IMG/VR virus record: IMGVR_UViG_3300030333_000819
Location: 1-44,762 of that record
Source of the DNA: a virus
Length of the DNA: 44,762 nt
Reading direction: 5' to 3' (one strand)
Within the stretch, counting starts at the first letter, position 1, and the number at the start of each line of letters is the position of its first letter. The notes below the pieces were generated by a model that made no database searches, was not told where the DNA came from, and saw nothing but the letters and a program-made list of their open reading frames with translations. A program made the translations under genes and the position numbers. Positions 7,053 to 12,819 of this stretch are shown here, in pieces.

Positions 7053-8601
7053 AACGTGCTGATACCCCTCCAAACCTAGTATTATAAATAATATTGTTTC
7101 TAGTTTCGTGTGATTGTAATCCTGCCCGTGTAGGTGTAACAGCTATTTCAATAACACAAGCGAGAGCATCCTTAACGTCATCGTGAGGTGGATACTCTTG
7201 CGTCAGTTCATCTTCTAGTATTTGACAGTTGCCTCCTTGGTAATGCCAAATACTTAGGTTGTCATAACGTGGTTCAAGTATTGAACGTATACGCTCCTCT
7301 TTAGACCCAGAGTGTCTTGTAGGGTTATGCTCATCAATAGATAAAGCTAAACCATTAGGACGTATATACGCATTTTTTAATTCTTGTACAATGGCTTTTT
7401 GTGCAGCGGTAACTTCGGCTCGTATTTTTCTGAAGTCCCACTTAACATGCTGTCGAAGAATCGTATCGTAGTAGTCTCTAATACGATCTGTCTTAAAACG
7501 TTCGATATCCAAGACATAGTAGTTCCCATGTGCATCAACTCCAATAACAACTAATGCACTACTGTCAGCTTTTTTAGTCAAAGAAAAAGCAAAGTCAATA
7601 GCAGCGTAAACATTTAACCTATGACCTTTAAAGTACCATACACCATTACTACGAGTAAGATACGACTTATCGTAATATTGAAACTTATCAGAAGATATAC
7701 CAAGACCATCTGGATTGTTAGGATTGTTGTAGTACTGGGCAAAGAACTGTGTCTTATCTAAATACTTGCCGCGTTTTTGTGCAAGTATCTTACGATCAAA
7801 ACCAAACCATTTACCATCGCTACGTTGTTGACGAGGCCAACAGAACTCACCAACACCATCACCCCGGTCTTCTACCTGGCGTTCAAACTTTTCATAGATA
7901 GGTTCATAGTCAATAGCGTTACCATTTTCATCGTATATTTCTTCTTGCATTTCTGTTAAATCATTATACAAATCTTTAGCATGATACCGTGTACCTACAA
8001 CCCATTCGTGTGCATCTGCACCTTCAATAGAACTTAGCAGGGAATATTGGGATTTAACTTTGTTGCGCCCTTCTTGAGTATATGCGTTCTCGTATACCAC
8101 CACATCGTCCATGACAGCCACATCACAATGAAGGCCGGTAATAGAAGTTGTAAGACCAGCAGTGAATATAGAAGGGTCGCGTACTCCTTCAGTTTTCCTG
8201 AGTGGGTGGTCCAAAGAGATTTCAGAGTTTGTCCATTTCTCACGTTTACCTTCCTCCTGATGTACGTGATCAGGCCAGTAACGACGATGTATCTTAGAAG
8301 TAAAGATATCTTTAATGAACTTAAGTTGTTTCTCAGCTAAGTTAGACGTTGAAGAAATATAAAGAACTCTATGGTCAGGGTGCTTTGTAAGATACCAAGC
8401 AACACGATAAGCAATCATACGAGACTTCTGGTGATCCCGGGGAAGAAGAGTTAATTGAAACTGTTTTGCTTCTTGCCTAGTCCACCACCGGCATAGCTCA
8501 GTATGTACAGCACCTAATACGGTCTGTGGAGCTATAAGCTTGATGAAGGTAACTAAGTCAGCTTCAGCAGCAGCTTTAATATCTTCTTCCGTTAAACTCA
8601 T
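7045..8601 (-). CDS. terL: Terminase large subunit
   Basis: The 518-residue protein has the two-domain architecture of viral packaging motors. The ATPase has a variant Walker A (PRDHQKSR, residues 54-61, with K59) and a Walker B ending in D165-D166 (VAVMDDVV), plus a YISST adenine/coupling motif near 81. The RNase H-like nuclease begins at YAAIDFAF (D336), and a C-terminal acidic residue is in VKDALAC (D478). The RDHxKS form of Walker A matches T7-like and other podovirus terminases. It packages DNA into the procapsid through the portal and cuts concatemers. Its start overlaps the preceding small gene by an ATGA junction. Confidence 0.95.
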   Translation of the reverse strand: MSLTEEDIKAAAEADLVTFIKLIAPQTVLGAVHTELCRWWTRQEAKQFQLTLLPRDHQKSRMIAYRVAWYLTKHPDHRVLYISSTSNLAEKQLKFIKDIFTSKIHRRYWPDHVHQEEGKREKWTNSEISLDHPLRKTEGVRDPSIFTAGLTTSITGLHCDVAVMDDVVVYENAYTQEGRNKVKSQYSLLSSIEGADAHEWVVGTRYHAKDLYNDLTEMQEEIYDENGNAIDYEPIYEKFERQVEDRGDGVGEFCWPRQQRSDGKWFGFDRKILAQKRGKYLDKTQFFAQYYNNPNNPDGLGISSDKFQYYDKSYLTRSNGVWYFKGHRLNVYAAIDFAFSLTKKADSSALVVIGVDAHGNYYVLDIERFKTDRIRDYYDTILRQHVKWDFRKIRAEVTAAQKAIVQELKNAYIRPNGLALSIDEHNPTRHSGSKEERIRSILEPRYDNLSIWHYQGGNCQILEDELTQEYPPHDDVKDALACVIEIAVTPTRAGLQSHETRNNIIYNTRFGGVSARYG

Positions 8602-8759
8602 TTTTTCTTTTTCTTTTTGTTTAGGTCTGGTGTTTTTTTATCTTTAATAAGTTTAGAAGCTGTTAAAGTTTTTTTACGTAAAGCTTTAATAGCTCCTTTT
8701 TGTCGAGCAGCTTTATGTTTACTAGAACTTACTTGAGCAGCTTTACTAATCTTAATCAT
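8598..8759 (-). CDS. Tiny lysine-rich protein between terminase subunits
   Basis: A 53-codon frame (MIKISKAAQVSSSKHKAARQ...) fills the gap between the two terminase genes exactly. Its ATG overlaps the stop of the small subunit gene (TAATG) and its TGA overlaps the ATG of the large subunit gene (ATGA). About a third of the residues are Lys or Arg and it ends in a run of six lysines. The perfect double overlap argues for a real gene translated in series. The strong positive charge suggests nucleic acid binding, perhaps as a packaging accessory. I know no named family for it. Confidence 0.75.
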   Translation of the reverse strand: MIKISKAAQVSSSKHKAARQKGAIKALRKKTLTASKLIKDKKTPDLNKKKKKK

Positions 8760-9292
8760 TACTCTCTGTCTCCCTGGATAACTTGTAGCCCTATACGCTC
8801 TGCATCCTGTGAAAACTCAGAGTCAAGCTTGGCGGCTATCTTACGCTCACGTTCAACTTCTTCTTTAGAAGGTCTACCACGTTTAGATGTAGTGCTTTTC
8901 CAATCTGCATTAGCTAGGAACTTAGCTGCATTGAACTTAGCTTTACCTGATTCAGCTTCTCTGATAACGCCTTTGATACCTTCAGAGCGTAGCTTTACTT
9001 CTAGTTCCATAGGCCAATCTTCAATAAAAGCTTTAATAGCTTTAGAGTTTTTAATCTTAATCCAATGCTTCCAAGAACCAAAAGCTTGTAAAGCGAACTC
9101 ATACTCTGTTGGATCGCCTATGTCCATATATAGTTTTTTAAGGGAAGGTAGTGTATTTTGTGGGTCTTCATCTTGCAAAGACCATAGTGGTTCAACTTCG
9201 CTTAAGTAGAACTCTCTGAACAGAGATAAAGTTCTATATCGTTTACGGGAATCTTTAAGAAGGTCTTTATGTTCAGGGTAACGTAAAGTCAT
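8759..9292 (-). CDS. Putative terminase small subunit
   Basis: The 177-residue protein (MTLRYPEHKDLLKDSRKRYR...) lies just upstream of the large terminase gene. The central part is rich in Trp and helices (GSWKHWIKIKNSKAIKAFIE). Near residue 137 it has an AT-hook-like KRGRPSKEEVERERKIAAKL, a motif frequently found in the small terminase or packaging proteins of marine podoviruses that binds the minor groove of AT-rich DNA. The assignment rests on position, size and this DNA-binding motif rather than on a clear domain match. Its start overlaps the preceding gene (ATGA). Confidence 0.75.
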   Translation of the reverse strand: MTLRYPEHKDLLKDSRKRYRTLSLFREFYLSEVEPLWSLQDEDPQNTLPSLKKLYMDIGDPTEYEFALQAFGSWKHWIKIKNSKAIKAFIEDWPMELEVKLRSEGIKGVIREAESGKAKFNAAKFLANADWKSTTSKRGRPSKEEVERERKIAAKLDSEFSQDAERIGLQVIQGDRE

Positions 9293-9666
9293 ACTTGAAG
9301 TTCCTTATTTGGTACTCGATCAGGTTCTTGAATAATAGTATAAAACTCTTTACCTTGGTTATTTTTAATTATAATAACAACAGTCTTTTTGTCCTCTGAA
9401 TCCATATATTCTTCTATTTTTCTTTCAATTGTTACAATGCGTCCAGTAGTATCAACAATACATGCATTTAATTGTGCTAATGTTTTAAAAGTTAGTAACG
9501 CTTTGTATCTACTAACTTTATCTGCTTCTACTAAACTATCAATAGCTGACTTTTCAAAACAAATAAATCGTATAAAAGCTTTTCCTTTTTCTTTTCCATA
9601 CGCATCGTGCGTAGAAAATACGGATAAAAGAATTACTACTAATGAGACTATAAGACTCTTTAGCAT
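9289..9666 (-). CDS. Secreted or periplasmic protein with signal peptide, unknown function
   Basis: I choose ATG 9666 (125 residues), because AGGAG lies 8 bases upstream and the promoter at 9704-9732 lies just beyond; a longer frame would run through the promoter. The N-terminus is a classic signal peptide: MLKSLIVSLVVILLSVFSTH with a likely cleavage after DAYG near residue 24. The mature part is about 100 residues with two cysteines (near residues 36 and 70) that could form a disulfide, and beta-rich segments (TGRIVTIERKIEEY, KKTVVIIIKNNQGKEFYTII). It is the first gene of the minus-strand unit. Superinfection exclusion or lysis modulation would be plausible, but this is only inference. Confidence 0.7.
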   Translation of the reverse strand: MLKSLIVSLVVILLSVFSTHDAYGKEKGKAFIRFICFEKSAIDSLVEADKVSRYKALLTFKTLAQLNACIVDTTGRIVTIERKIEEYMDSEDKKTVVIIIKNNQGKEFYTIIQEPDRVPNKELQV

Positions 9667-9703
9667 TATTCTACTCCTAACTTTTAATTGTAATTGTATG
9701 TAT

Positions 9704-9732
9704 ATTATAACATATTTAAAATTTAAAGTCAA
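9704..9732 (-). promoter_or_regulatory. Sigma70-type promoter, proximal minus-strand
   Basis: TTGACT (9727-9732) and TATAAT (9704-9709) are 17 bases apart on the minus strand. The spacer is A/T only except for one G. Transcription would start about 30 bases before the ATG of the secreted protein and continue into the terminase genes. Confidence 0.88.
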
Positions 9733-9874
9733 TAGCTATCTATGTAGAGCATTGAAAATACCTACATTAGCCGCACTAAGTAGTTACTTCAAAGATTAAC
9801 ATTGATAAGGAATTATAGTTAAAAGATTAACAGAAGTATATACTTATTGTTATTTGCTTAATCTGTATAGTACT

Positions 9875-9903
9875 ATTATAACATTTATATTATTCTATGT
9901 CAA
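9875..9903 (-). promoter_or_regulatory. Sigma70-type promoter, distal minus-strand
   Basis: TTGACA (9898-9903) and TATAAT (9875-9880) are separated by 17 bases: a full-consensus promoter on the minus strand. Downstream of the -10 box is AGTACTATACAGATTAA, resembling the promoter at 4598-4626. Between this promoter and the one at 9704 lie about 140 bases with no convincing gene, which would form a leader RNA. The Fur-box-like array begins about 160 bases upstream. Confidence 0.9.
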
Positions 9904-9988
9904 CTATAAAGGCTGCGTGGAATTTCTGTGAGATAATTTGATGGTGTGAGAAGAATAGAACCAGGCTGCCCACACCCCTGCTCTACCC

Positions 9989-10053
9989 CATTTCCATAGT
10001 TCTGGAAATATAGAAACAACCAAGGACATTTCCATTGTTCTAGAAATATGGAA
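9989..10053. repeat. Twin 27-bp repeats with internal palindromes
   Basis: Two copies (9989-10015 and 10027-10053, offset 38 bp) match at 24 of 27 positions: CATTTCCAT, then A or T, GTTCT, a purine, GAAATAT, a purine and GAA. The second copy contains TTCTAGAA flanked by TTCCAT and ATGGAA, a nested palindrome. This pattern is typical of paired operator sites for a dimeric regulator. They lie about 90-150 bp upstream of the distal minus-strand promoter and next to the Fur-box-like array. Confidence 0.75.
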
Positions 10054-10064
10054 TTGCCGGGCAT

Positions 10065-10272
10065 TGAGAATGATTATCAATTGCAATGCCGGTCTAGTTG
10101 CGAATGATTCTCGATTGCAACAACCCAATTGCGAATGATTATCAATTGCAATGCCGGTGCAGTTGCGAATGATTCGCATTTGCATTAACTATCTAGATGC
10201 GAATGATTATCATTGTCATTATCCGGCCATGCAATTACCATGCCAAGTTATTGATAATGATTATCATTTGCA
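10065..10272. repeat. Array of six 21-bp Fur-box-like repeats
   Basis: Copies are at 10065-10085, 10099-10119, 10130-10150, 10164-10184, 10198-10218 and 10252-10272. They share TGCGAATGATTATCATTTG followed by CA, with changes mostly in the right half; all retain the AATGATT core. Copy six contains TGATAATGATTATCA, the 7-1-7 inverted repeat that defines bacterial Fur boxes. Start-to-start distances are 34, 31, 34, 34 and 54 bp; the first four are about three helical turns, so bound proteins would lie on roughly one face of the DNA. The sites may be operators for a host Fur-like metalloregulator, sites for a phage regulator, or replication iterons. Confidence 0.85.
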
Positions 10273-10429
10273 ATCCTACCGATTCCATAAACTGGCACAC
10301 ATATTGCATATGCATAACCCGTGCCAATTACCTATGCAGTTTCTGCATATCAGCCATGCAAAAGTATCAATGGTATCTTCCCCCGAAATATGCTCTAAAA
10401 GGGATGGGGAAGAGCCCCGAAAATCCATG

Positions 10430-10459
10430 TTGCACCGCACAAAAAAATATTGCACCGCA
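10430..10459. repeat. 10-bp direct repeat TTGCACCGCA
   Basis: TTGCACCGCA occurs at 10430-10439 and again at 10450-10459, exactly 20 bp apart (about two helical turns), separated by an A-rich run. It lies just upstream of the first plus-strand gene, where activator or promoter elements would be expected. Confidence 0.5.
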
Positions 10460-10468
10460 ACATTAACC

Positions 10469-10485
10469 ACTTACCCAAGGTAAGT
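10469..10485. promoter_or_regulatory. Palindromic operator-like site, copy 1
   Basis: ACTTACC-CAA-GGTAAGT is a perfect 7-bp inverted repeat with a 3-base centre. It sits 20 bases before the ATG of the first plus-strand gene and immediately upstream of its ribosome-binding site. Two further copies are at 11075-11091 and 11232-11248. In DNA it could bind a dimeric repressor; in RNA it would fold into a small hairpin next to the ribosome-binding site. Confidence 0.7.
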
Positions 10486-10505
10486 CAAAAAAGGAGACTA
10501 AGACC

Positions 10506-10988
10506 ATGAACGCATTAAACATCATTCAAGACTTGCTAGACGCTGATAAAGTAATTGAGATGAACAAGGCTGACGTCAGCAACAAAATGGATAAATTGCT
10601 GGAGGCAATGCAAACCGACCCGAACGCTGACTATACTTTCTCAACCATCCATGAGTTCTGGAATATGGTTTATGAGGGAAAACAATGGTCTTACATGGTC
10701 TATGATGCTGAACTGAATAAGATGATTAAGGTGGAGGGTGATAAAGCACCAGCCAAAATTCAAACGTATAAATCTCAATCGGTGAAAGCCTATAAAGAAT
10801 TGGGACGCCAAGCGTTTGACGAATTAGCTTCATGGTCCGATTTGAAGGATGCTATCAAGGCGGTACCTACGGAGGAACAGGAACGGATCAATGCAGTGAT
10901 CAAGGCATTGAAGGAGAAATTCAAATCGGGCAACAATGAAGACCGTGTTGAATTGCTGGAATACATGGAAAAGACCTTGAACGTCTAA
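10506..10988 (+). CDS. First early protein, unknown function
   Basis: The 160-residue protein (MNALNIIQDLLDADKVIEMN...) is helical, acidic and soluble, with a Trp/Tyr-rich central part (HEFWNMVYEGKQWSYMVYDA) and a C-terminal helical bundle (QERINAVIKALKEKFKSGNN). It is preceded by AAGGAG at 9-10 bases and by the palindromic site at 10469-10485. It is the first gene of the plus-strand unit, a place where phages often encode host-takeover proteins, and is followed by a hairpin. I recognise no family and assign no function. Confidence 0.8.
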   Translation: MNALNIIQDLLDADKVIEMNKADVSNKMDKLLEAMQTDPNADYTFSTIHEFWNMVYEGKQWSYMVYDAELNKMIKVEGDKAPAKIQTYKSQSVKAYKELGRQAFDELASWSDLKDAIKAVPTEEQERINAVIKALKEKFKSGNNEDRVELLEYMEKTLNV

Positions 10989-11013
10989 CCTAAACCACCA
11001 ACACCGACCAAGT

Positions 11014-11040
11014 GCTAGGCAGTCGCATTGATTGCCTAGC
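11014..11040 (+). terminator. Hairpin after the first early gene (possible attenuator)
   Basis: GCTAGGCA (11014-11021) and TGCCTAGC (11033-11040) form a perfect 8-bp stem with an 11-base loop, about 25 bases after the stop codon. No T-run follows (CCTTTGG), so intrinsic termination would be weak; it may be an attenuator, RNA processing site or mRNA-stabilising structure. Confidence 0.45.
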
Positions 11041-11074
11041 CCTTTGGCGTGTCAAAATTTCCAGGTTTTTCTAC

Positions 11075-11091
11075 ACTTACCTGAGGTAAGT
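11075..11091. promoter_or_regulatory. Palindromic operator-like site, copy 2
   Basis: ACTTACC-TGA-GGTAAGT lies 13 bases before the ATG at 11105. The right arm runs into the ribosome-binding sequence AGAGGAG, so occupancy or hairpin formation could affect translation as well as transcription. The arms are identical to copies 1 and 3 while the centre differs, which is what selection on the arms would produce. Confidence 0.7.
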
Positions 11092-11104
11092 AGAGGAGTA
11101 TATC

Positions 11105-11383
11105 ATGGCAAGAATACGCTATCATCAACGCGACGGTCACATCATTGTGACATGGAATGATATCAGGGTCGGTACGATTACTCGTAACGATGACGGTACG
11201 CATGACGCCGCGACGATCAAGTCTAAGCACCACTTACCCAAGGTAAGTAGGGTCGAGGCTATGAGGTACTATCGTCAGTTTGATTGGCGTAGCATAACAG
11301 GTGACGCTACGTATGCACCGGCGCGTATACGTTTTGAACCCAAGCAACCCAAGCTAACGTGTCAACGTTGGGCTTACTTTTAA
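11105..11383 (+). CDS. Early protein, unknown function
   Basis: The 92-residue protein (MARIRYHQRDGHIIVTWNDI...) is strongly basic, with a compact beta-rich N-terminus and a C-terminal Arg/Lys/Pro-rich tail (YAPARIRFEPKQPKLTCQRW). The third copy of the operator-like palindrome lies inside its coding sequence, encoding HLPKVS. A basic early protein next to repeated palindromic sites could be a DNA-binding regulator of its own operon, but this is inference and no helix-turn-helix is obvious. Ribosome-binding site GAGGAG is present 8 bases upstream. Confidence 0.7.
   Translation: MARIRYHQRDGHIIVTWNDIRVGTITRNDDGTHDAATIKSKHHLPKVSRVEAMRYYRQFDWRSITGDATYAPARIRFEPKQPKLTCQRWAYF
11232..11248. promoter_or_regulatory. 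Palindromic operator-like site, copy 3 (intragenic)
   Basis: ACTTACC-CAA-GGTAAGT is identical to copy 1 over all 17 bases, although here it lies within the coding region of the gene at 11105-11383. Exact conservation inside a gene argues against chance. It could serve as an auxiliary operator that allows DNA looping with the copy 157 bp upstream. Confidence 0.65.
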
Positions 11384-11399
11384 GAAGGGAGTTAAACAA

Positions 11400-11600
11400 A
11401 TGATTGACACTAAAGAAAGTGAACGGCAATATTGGGGATATCGTATTTGGGAGATCGAAACCAAACACAAAGTTCTTTTGAATAGACGTATTGCACCGCT
11501 GCTAACAGATGCTGTTGACGCAATTGAGATTGATGCTCCATCCACAGCATTAAAAAGAATTAAAGCAGTACTTAAAGTTATCGAAGAATCTAGTTCATAA
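11400..11600 (+). CDS. Small early protein, unknown function
   Basis: The 66-residue protein (MIDTKESERQYWGYRIWEIE...) is helical and charged, without cysteines, membrane segments or recognised motifs. The second half (PLLTDAVDAIEIDAPSTALK) looks like an amphipathic helical hairpin. It has AAGGGAG upstream of the ATG and begins a series of small, tightly packed genes. Function unknown. Confidence 0.65.
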   Translation: MIDTKESERQYWGYRIWEIETKHKVLLNRRIAPLLTDAVDAIEIDAPSTALKRIKAVLKVIEESSS

Positions 11601-11615
11601 AAGGAGGATAGTCTT

Positions 11616-11819
11616 ATGCAATATTTAGGCATGCTCTTAACAGGTACTAACCCTCGCAAACAATGCGGTTTTCTCAATGATAACCGCGAAGTAATTGGTT
11701 ATGCGTTAAGGAACGCGCATGATGCTGATAGGTCAAAGCAATCCAAACAGGTTATGGAGCAACGTAAGGTTAAGTTAATCTTACACTTGATAGAACAAGC
11801 AGTAGGTAAGGAGAATTGA
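11616..11819 (+). CDS. Small early protein, unknown function
   Basis: The 67-residue protein (MQYLGMLLTGTNPRKQCGFL...) has AAGGAGG upstream of its ATG. Its end, AVGKEN, is encoded within the AAGGAGAATTGATTATG sequence that provides the ribosome-binding site for the next gene. No domain is recognised. The middle is polar and basic (AHDADRSKQSKQVMEQRKVK) and probably helical. Confidence 0.65.
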   Translation: MQYLGMLLTGTNPRKQCGFLNDNREVIGYALRNAHDADRSKQSKQVMEQRKVKLILHLIEQAVGKEN

Positions 11820-11821
11820 TT

Positions 11822-12064
11822 ATGACTAAGCGTAATAGTACTGTTCGTGCGGCACAAATCGAAATGGATGATGCCTTGTCTTTGTTAGAAACCCAGATGT
11901 ACGAAGCATTTAAGATTGTTCGTGCGCTCCATACATCTCCGATGGGAAAATGTGACTACGACCCTGAAGAGTTTTACGTGGACGTTCAAGCTCGTTTGGC
12001 AGCAATGGTCGAACGCTGGAACAGAGGTATCCGCAACTACAATGTAGCGGAGAAGGAGGATTGA
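11822..12064 (+). CDS. Small early protein, unknown function
   Basis: The start is ATG 11822, two bases after the previous stop, within the shared junction sequence. The 80-residue protein (MTKRNSTVRAAQIEMDDALS...) is mainly helical, with a long amphipathic segment (SLLETQMYEAFKIVRALHTS) and a Trp-containing second helix (RLAAMVERWNRGIRNYN). It ends in EKED, encoded by the next junction. No known family is recognised. Confidence 0.65.
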   Translation: MTKRNSTVRAAQIEMDDALSLLETQMYEAFKIVRALHTSPMGKCDYDPEEFYVDVQARLAAMVERWNRGIRNYNVAEKED

Positions 12065-12066
12065 TT

Positions 12067-12306
12067 ATGGAAGCAACCTATAAAAATCCCGGCATTGAAT
12101 CATTGCTGACCAGTATCACTGGTCGTGATCGTGTCGCTACTGTCGCAAGCAGCACTTGCGTAAAATGTGATGGTCCTGCTGATACCTTCAAAGATGAGGT
12201 ATCAAAGCGTGAGTATGCTATCTCTGGTATGTGTCAACGATGCCAAGATACCGTGTTTGGATATCGTTGGGTACATGGTAGAACTCGATCACTTGAGGAG
12301 GATTGA
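12067..12306 (+). CDS. Small early protein with two CxxC motifs (zinc-ribbon-like)
   Basis: The 79-residue protein contains CVKC near residue 31-34 and CQRC near residue 56-59, separated by about 21 residues, a treble-clef or zinc-ribbon layout. The segment EVSKREYAISGMCQRCQDTV is typical of small phage zinc-finger proteins of unknown function. It probably binds zinc and a nucleic acid or protein partner. It begins and ends in the shared junction sequence. Confidence 0.75.
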   Translation: MEATYKNPGIESLLTSITGRDRVATVASSTCVKCDGPADTFKDEVSKREYAISGMCQRCQDTVFGYRWVHGRTRSLEED

Positions 12307-12308
12307 TT

Positions 12309-12521
12309 ATGGTTGATCAATCTACGCTTCGGAAATACGCAATGCAAGTAATAAAGCTTGCTCATGTGTATCAGGTAGATTACTGGTTAGCAGGTCTTCG
12401 GTGGTCGGGCCGCCATGACGTAACACTTAGTGAATATAACCGCATTATAGACTTAGCGGAAAAGTTAGACATTCGATTGCGGAGATATGATGGTGGACAT
12501 CTATATCGGGTAGGAAAGTAA
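12309..12521 (+). CDS. Small early protein, unknown function
   Basis: The 70-residue protein (MVDQSTLRKYAMQVIKLAHV...) is basic and predicted alpha-helical, with a C-terminal RLRRYDGGHLYRVGK segment. Its ATG lies in the shared junction sequence; its stop is a TAA immediately before the next junction, the only exception in the series. No family is recognised. Confidence 0.65.
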   Translation: MVDQSTLRKYAMQVIKLAHVYQVDYWLAGLRWSGRHDVTLSEYNRIIDLAEKLDIRLRRYDGGHLYRVGK

Positions 12522-12535
12522 AGGGAGAATTGATT

Positions 12536-12817
12536 ATGACTACTTTCAAATCGTCTGCCAACATGAACAACGTAATTGTTTCTCATAGAGGCTGGACTAT
12601 AAGCATCGCTGACCATACTGGCTTTGATATAGCTGGTAAGACACGCGAGATTGCTATCTGGAATCCTGCTGATAGCTCTTCCGAAATTGATATTGTCGTA
12701 TATCATTACGGTTATAGTGCGAAGGAATTGGTACATGCAATCCGCTATGCCCAATGGCAAATCGACAAGACTCTTTTCAAGAGTTGGATCAGATCAATAT
12801 TTAAGAAGGAGAATTGA
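12536..12817 (+). CDS. Small early protein, unknown function
   Basis: The 93-residue protein (MTTFKSSANMNNVIVSHRGW...) starts with a beta-rich segment (VIVSHRGWTISIADHTGFDI), followed by EIAIWNPADSSSEIDIVVYH and a helix (KELVHAIRYAQWQIDKTLFK). The layout resembles small alpha/beta phage proteins but I cannot name a family. The end, FKKEN, is encoded in the last copy of the junction sequence. Confidence 0.65.
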   Translation: MTTFKSSANMNNVIVSHRGWTISIADHTGFDIAGKTREIAIWNPADSSSEIDIVVYHYGYSAKELVHAIRYAQWQIDKTLFKSWIRSIFKKEN

Positions 12818-12819
12818 TT

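Larger units (their letters stand above)
9904..10505. other. Non-coding divergence region between the two transcription units
   Basis: No convincing gene lies in this stretch; frames that cross it are repetitive or lack ribosome-binding sites. It contains twin 27-bp repeats, the six Fur-box-like repeats, short palindromes (TGCATATGCA at 10305-10314, ATGCAG-TTT-CTGCAT at 10334-10348), an inverted pair TGGCAC/GTGCCA (10293-10298 and 10321-10326), a small GGGG/CCCC hairpin at 10406-10418 and a direct repeat TTGCACCGCA. I see no good sigma70 promoter facing the plus strand, so the early plus-strand promoter may need an activator or use another sigma factor. Its iteron-like content also makes it the best candidate replication origin. 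Confidence 0.75.

Noticed and set aside
9389-9799. Plus-strand frame of 136 codons opposite the secreted protein
   Set aside because: It is antisense to a gene with a clear signal peptide, promoter and ribosome-binding site, and has no ribosome-binding site of its own.
9904-10185. Minus-strand frame of 93 codons across the repeat region
   Set aside because: It runs through the twin repeats and Fur-like boxes, lacks a ribosome-binding site, overlaps the distal promoter, and its residues reflect repeat translation.
10065-10272. CRISPR array as explanation for the regularly spaced repeats
   Set aside because: The spacers are only 10-33 bp, partly similar to each other (CAATGCCGG), the repeats are palindromic across their length and no cas genes are present; the Cas4-like exonuclease belongs to the replication block.
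10151-10483. Plus-strand frames of 89-110 codons before the first early gene
   Set aside because: Their codons simply translate the repeats and palindromes; they have no usable ribosome-binding site, and they overlap in different frames.
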